From Accumulibacter phosphatis (GTDB lineage Bacteria; Pseudomonadota; Gammaproteobacteria; Burkholderiales; Rhodocyclaceae): DNA of 64,000 nucleotides. Position 1 is the stretch's first letter. Every line of letters begins with the position of its first letter. The stretch is from positions 2,604,001 through 2,668,000 of the forward strand of contig NC_013194.1 in the NCBI RefSeq assembly GCF_000024165.1, in the 5' to 3' direction. The notes beneath the pieces were generated by a model. The model had not been told where the DNA came from. It ran no database searches and saw nothing but the letters and a program-made list of their open reading frames with translations. The translations under genes and the position numbers were made by a program. Below are positions 61,138 through 64,000 of the stretch, in pieces.

Positions 61138-61578
61138 TCAGGCGGTGACGATGGGGAGGAACTTGAGGATGCTGCGCTCGCTCTTGCCGACGAGATCGGC
61201 CAGCGTCATCTCGTCGAGGACCTGGAGGAAGGCGGCGAGCGCCCTGGCGAGCCCGACCTTGAGCTTGCAGTCGGGATCGAGGATGCACTGGCAGCCGGAA
61301 CCGAAGCATTCGACGAGACACATGCCCGGCTCCATCTGTCGCACCACGGCACCAACGATGATCTCGCCTGGCGCCCGCGCCAGCCGCAGGCCGCCGCCCT
61401 TGCCGCGCAGGCCCTCGACGAAGCCCGCCCGAATCAGTGCATTGACCACCTTCATCAGGTGATTGCGCGAGACACCAAAACGCTCGGCAATCTCCTGGAT
61501 GGTCACCAGGCGGTCCCCGCTGGTGCCGAGATAGATCAGGGCGCGGAGCGCGTAGTCGGTGTGCTGGGTGATGTACAT
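61138..61578 (-). CDS. nsrR: Rrf2-family NO-sensing repressor NsrR
   Basis: The 146-residue protein has an N-terminal winged helix ('TIQEIAERFGVSRNHLMKVVNAL', then 'GFVEGLRGKGGGLRLA'). Its cysteine cluster, 'MCLVECFGSGCQC' with 'PDCKLK' (Cys87, 91, 96, 98, 104), supplies the Fe-S ligands of NsrR. It is next to norB and its operator. ATG 61578 starts at MYITQHTDYALRAL, the classic NsrR beginning. The gene runs in the same direction as norB and is about 160 nt upstream. Confidence 0.93.
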   Translation of the reverse strand: MYITQHTDYALRALIYLGTSGDRLVTIQEIAERFGVSRNHLMKVVNALIRAGFVEGLRGKGGGLRLARAPGEIIVGAVVRQMEPGMCLVECFGSGCQCILDPDCKLKVGLARALAAFLQVLDEMTLADLVGKSERSILKFLPIVTA

Positions 61579-61862
61579 GGTGATGGGGGACGGTGGCTGG
61601 GCGATACATCGTACAGAGGTGCCGCTGCCATGGCCAGCACCCCGAGGTCCGGCGATCTGCTGGTGCTCGGCCGGCAGCCCGGCGAGATCGTGCAGTCGCT
61701 GTCCAAGCGCCGTCGGCATCAAGAGGACGCTGCCGCCGGGATCCGGCTTGACGTTCTCGCGCGAGTCGTCGGTCGTGATCCAGGCTCATCGGCAGTGGTC
61801 GTCATGGCCGGCTCGTGCGTGAACCGAAACAGCGGCCAGCGGGCAGGACTCGCACGCCTTCC

Positions 61863-63110
61863 TCAGTGAATCGACTGGTGCTTTCGCCACTCCACCGATA
61901 CCTCGGGATACCGCCGCAGATAGGTGTTCACCGCCTCGCCGATGGTCGGGAAGAAGACGTCGGCGCCGAGCCGCGAGAATAGGCCGAAGCGCTTCAGCTT
62001 GTGCTGGACGGGATCCTTCATTTCGGCGAAGCACAGTTCGATGCCGGCCGCCTGCTGTGTCTCGTCGAGCCTGGCGACGATGTCGGCGGCGGCGACGTCG
62101 ACGCTGGTGACGGGTTCGCACGTGATCACCAGCCAGAGCACCGGCGTCGGCAAGGCAGCGACGGCATCGAGGGAGCGCTCGTGAAACCATTCGGCGTTGG
62201 TGAAAATCAGTGGCGCTGCCCAGCGAAAGAGGACCAGACCGGGGATCAGCCGGGCTTCCGGGTAGCGCGAGATGTCGTGGTCGCCATTGATCCCCTTGAC
62301 GCGGCCCAGCACGGCGGAGTCCGGGCGCTAGCCATCCCAGAGAAACTCGATGACGGCCAGCGCGATCGCCAGGCCGATGCCGGGAATGGCGCCGAGAACG
62401 ACCACGCCGACAGCGCAGCCGATCGACAACCAGAACTCCCAGCGCTGGATGCGGTAGATGCGTTTGAGGTCCGCAACCTCGAACAGGCCGACGGCCGCCG
62501 CGATCACGACGGCGGCCAGCGCGGTGTTCGGCAGGTACTGGAGCAGGTTTGGCGCCAGCAACAGGGGCAGGGCAACGGCCAGGGCGCCGACGACGCTGGT
62601 CGGTTGCGTTCTGGCGCCGGCGGCCTCCGCGACCGGTGTGCGCGATGAACTGCTGCGGATCGGAAAGCCCTGGAAGAAGCCGGCCGCCAGATTGGCTACC
62701 CCCAGCCCGACCATCTCCAGGGTGCCGCCGCCGACCAGTAGCGCGGTCGGGTTGGTCTTGCCGGCCAGCAGGGCCTGGAAGAACGCCCAGAGCTTGTGCA
62801 GCGGATCGTCGGCGTTGACCGAGAAGCCGAAGAGTTTGGGCAGTTGGCTGATCAGCACGGTCAAAGCGATGCCGTTCATGTAGCCGTAGCGGATCGGTTT
62901 GGAGAGCAACTCGGTGACGAAGCCGAGACGGGCGACACCGGCCAGGATGCAGAGAACCCCCGATACGACCGCCATCATGCTGGCGAGAGCGACCGCGCGC
63001 AGCGGGTCGCCGGCGGACAGCGGCAGGACGACGGCGAGGATCAGGGCCGCCAGCGAGGAGTCCGGCCCGAGTACCATCGGGAGGAGGGCTGTCGTCAGAC
63101 TTTGCATCAC
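61863..63110 (-). pseudogene. SulP-family anion transporter, decayed
   Basis: Two same-frame pieces make up one broken gene. 63110-62331 encodes SulP membrane segments ('RYGYMNGIALTVLISQLPKLFGF', 'GLGVANLAAGFFQGFPIRSSSSRT'). 62312-61863 encodes a STAS domain ('ARLIPGLVLFRWAAPLIFTNAEWF'). They are separated by a single amber codon TAG (62328-62330) in 'FLWDG-stop-RPDSAVLGRVKG', where relatives have Trp. The membrane part also lacks the usual N-terminal helices and about 100 residues between 'TNPTALLVG' and 'TLEMVGLGVANL'. It most likely transported sulfate or bicarbonate once and is now non-functional. Confidence 0.85.
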
Positions 63111-63363
63111 TGATGGCAGCGTATCCGGTGTCGAGCATGAGGCGGTCCAGCGCGAGGCAGGTGCGCAGCGTCGGCGCCGGCTGTTGTCGGGCGCGGCGCC
63201 CTGTGCCAGGCGAGGTGGCGAAGGTCGCCGCCTTGCGTGCCTGGGGCCGAGTCAGTGGTGAAGGGGTATTGTGCTGCCGTTGTCCGGCGACGTGCGATGC
63301 CGCCGGTCATGCGGCCCTGGCCGGCGGGCCGGGCTTTGACCTGGGGCGGCTTTCAGGGCTCTC

Positions 63364-63440
63364 TGGGGCGATGTACGGGACTCGAACCCGTGACCACTGG
63401 AATCACAATCCAGTGCTCTACCAACTGAGCTAACACCGCC
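63364..63440 (-). tRNA. tRNA-His (GTG)
   Basis: The minus-strand cloverleaf runs from G-1 (63440) to an encoded CCA (63366-63364). The extra 5' G pairs with discriminator C73, a His identity feature. Anticodon stem CTGGA/TCCAG encloses TTGTGAT, giving anticodon GTG. The T arm is CACGGGTTCGAGTCCCGT. Confidence 0.95.
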
Positions 63441-63447
63441 GTTGTCC

Positions 63448-63524
63448 TGGCGCGCCCGGCGAGACTCGAACTCACGACCCCCGGCTTAGAAGGCCGGTGC
63501 TCTATCCGGTTGAGCTACGGGCGC
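63448..63524 (-). tRNA. tRNA-Arg (TCT)
   Basis: This is a minus-strand tRNA with acceptor GCGCCCG/CGGGCGC, discriminator G and encoded CCA (63450-63448). The anticodon stem CCGGC/GCCGG encloses CTTCTAA, giving anticodon TCT. It lies 7 nt from tRNA-His, in one transcription unit with tRNA-Pro. Confidence 0.95.
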
Positions 63525-63584
63525 AAATACGAGCTTTCCTTACGCTTGTTTCCTGCCGGTACCGCTTCTTGATTCTGGTGTAAC

Positions 63585-63661
63585 TGGTCGGGGCGGTGGG
63601 ATTCGAACTCACGACCCTCTGCTCCCAAAGCAGATGCGCTACCAGGCTGCGCTACGCCCCG
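63585..63661 (-). tRNA. tRNA-Pro (TGG)
   Basis: This is a minus-strand tRNA with acceptor CGGGGCG/CGCCCCG, discriminator A and encoded CCA (63587-63585). The anticodon stem TCTGC/GCAGA encloses TTTGGGA, giving anticodon TGG. It is the first of the three tRNAs in transcription order. Confidence 0.95.
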
Positions 63662-63675
63662 AGAAGCTGCGCATT

Positions 63676-64000
63676 CTACCGGCTGGCACCGTTGGGGTCA
63701 ATTGACTTGACGGTTCTGGCGAATGTCGGCCCTGCGGGCACGCAAAGCAGGGTCGGCCGGGCCCAGACCAGCACCTGCAGCCCTTGATAGCCCAGGTAGA
63801 CGCCGACGAGCAGGATCAGCGCACCGGAAAAGTAGGGCGCCTGGCGGGCGAACTCGCCGAAGCCGCTCCAGCGGCGGGAAACGTGCTTGACACTCAGGGC
63901 CGCCAGCGCGCCCGACAGCACCATCGTCATCGCCAGACCGATGCTGAAGCACAGTACCAGCGTCGCGCCGAGCGTCAGTTCCTTCAGTTGCAGGCACAAC
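63676..64000 (-). CDS. NicO-type nickel/cobalt transporter, C-terminal part (runs off window)
   Basis: The last 107 residues of a membrane protein are present; the 5' end is beyond the window. 'LKELTLGATLVLCFSIGLAMTMVLSGALAALSVKHVSRRW' and 'APYFSGALILLVGVYLGYQGLQ' are typical of the C-terminal helices of NicO/RcnA-like Ni/Co transporters. Such proteins either export nickel and cobalt or supply Ni for hydrogenase. Which one cannot be decided from this fragment. Confidence 0.85.
   Translation of the reverse strand, partial: LCLQLKELTLGATLVLCFSIGLAMTMVLSGALAALSVKHVSRRWSGFGEFARQAPYFSGALILLVGVYLGYQGLQVLVWARPTLLCVPAGPTFARTVKSIDPNGASR

Noticed and set aside
63364..63661. tRNA cluster as an attachment site for an integrated island
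   Set aside because: The three tRNAs are intact, but no integrase gene and no repeated tRNA 3' end were found in the window.

Overview
The window looks like chromosomal DNA of a GC-rich betaproteobacterium, most likely from the Rhodocyclales. A polyphosphate-accumulating 'Candidatus Accumulibacter'-type organism is plausible. The basis is the rRNA sequences, a PPK2 polyphosphate kinase, a membrane-bound uptake [NiFe]-hydrogenase with a HupT/HoxJ-like kinase, a quinol NO reductase with NsrR, and large STAND/DGR loci. The species call is inference.

Layout. 1-1660: 3' part of 23S rRNA, 5S rRNA and a terminator. 1.7-4.1 kb: msrA, an alpha/beta hydrolase and a metallo-beta-lactamase-fold protein. 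4.1-14.0 kb (minus strand): a hydrogenase operon hybO-hybA-hybB-hybC-hybD-hypC-hybE. In it hybB, the membrane anchor, is split by a 3262-bp DDE transposon with a perfect 5-bp target duplication. A divergent HupT/HoxJ-like kinase and sigma54-like promoter sequences lie upstream. 16.2-25.6 kb: housekeeping genes (tRNA-Val, lolA, ftsK, a Crp/Fnr regulator, trxB, an Smr protein, glnB, nadE, ppa, a GST). 25.8-33 kb: a STAND NTPase with a C-terminal FGE domain, a large GGDEF/EAL protein and a DUF2235 hydrolase. 32.9-44.7 kb: a lipoprotein binding protein, ppk2, maiA/fah/VOC (aromatic catabolism), fetAB-like genes, an FMN reductase, AsmA and an SDR. 44.9-47.6 kb: an RTX protein.

47.8-57.2 kb is the most interesting segment: a diversity-generating retroelement (DGR). 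It has a DGR-type reverse transcriptase, a 132-nt template repeat (TR) rich in AAC codons, and two target genes whose last 132 nt are variable repeats (VRs). The VRs differ from the TR almost only at TR adenines. The targets are a TIR-NACHT-FGE protein and a NACHT-FGE protein. The second is translationally coupled to a TIR/alpha-beta-hydrolase protein that shares its N-terminal adaptor-like domain with the first. This reads as a DGR-diversified sensor feeding TIR and hydrolase effectors, a conflict or self-recognition system. The DGR looks damaged: the reverse transcriptase and the avd-like accessory gene are both cut at their 5' ends at one head-to-head junction. The TR also carries two substitutions absent from both VRs.

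57.5-64 kb: a catalase-family protein, a quinol-dependent NO reductase with an NsrR regulator and a perfect NsrR-like operator, a decayed SulP transporter pseudogene, tRNA-Pro, tRNA-Arg and tRNA-His genes, and the end of a NicO-type nickel/cobalt transporter gene running off the window.
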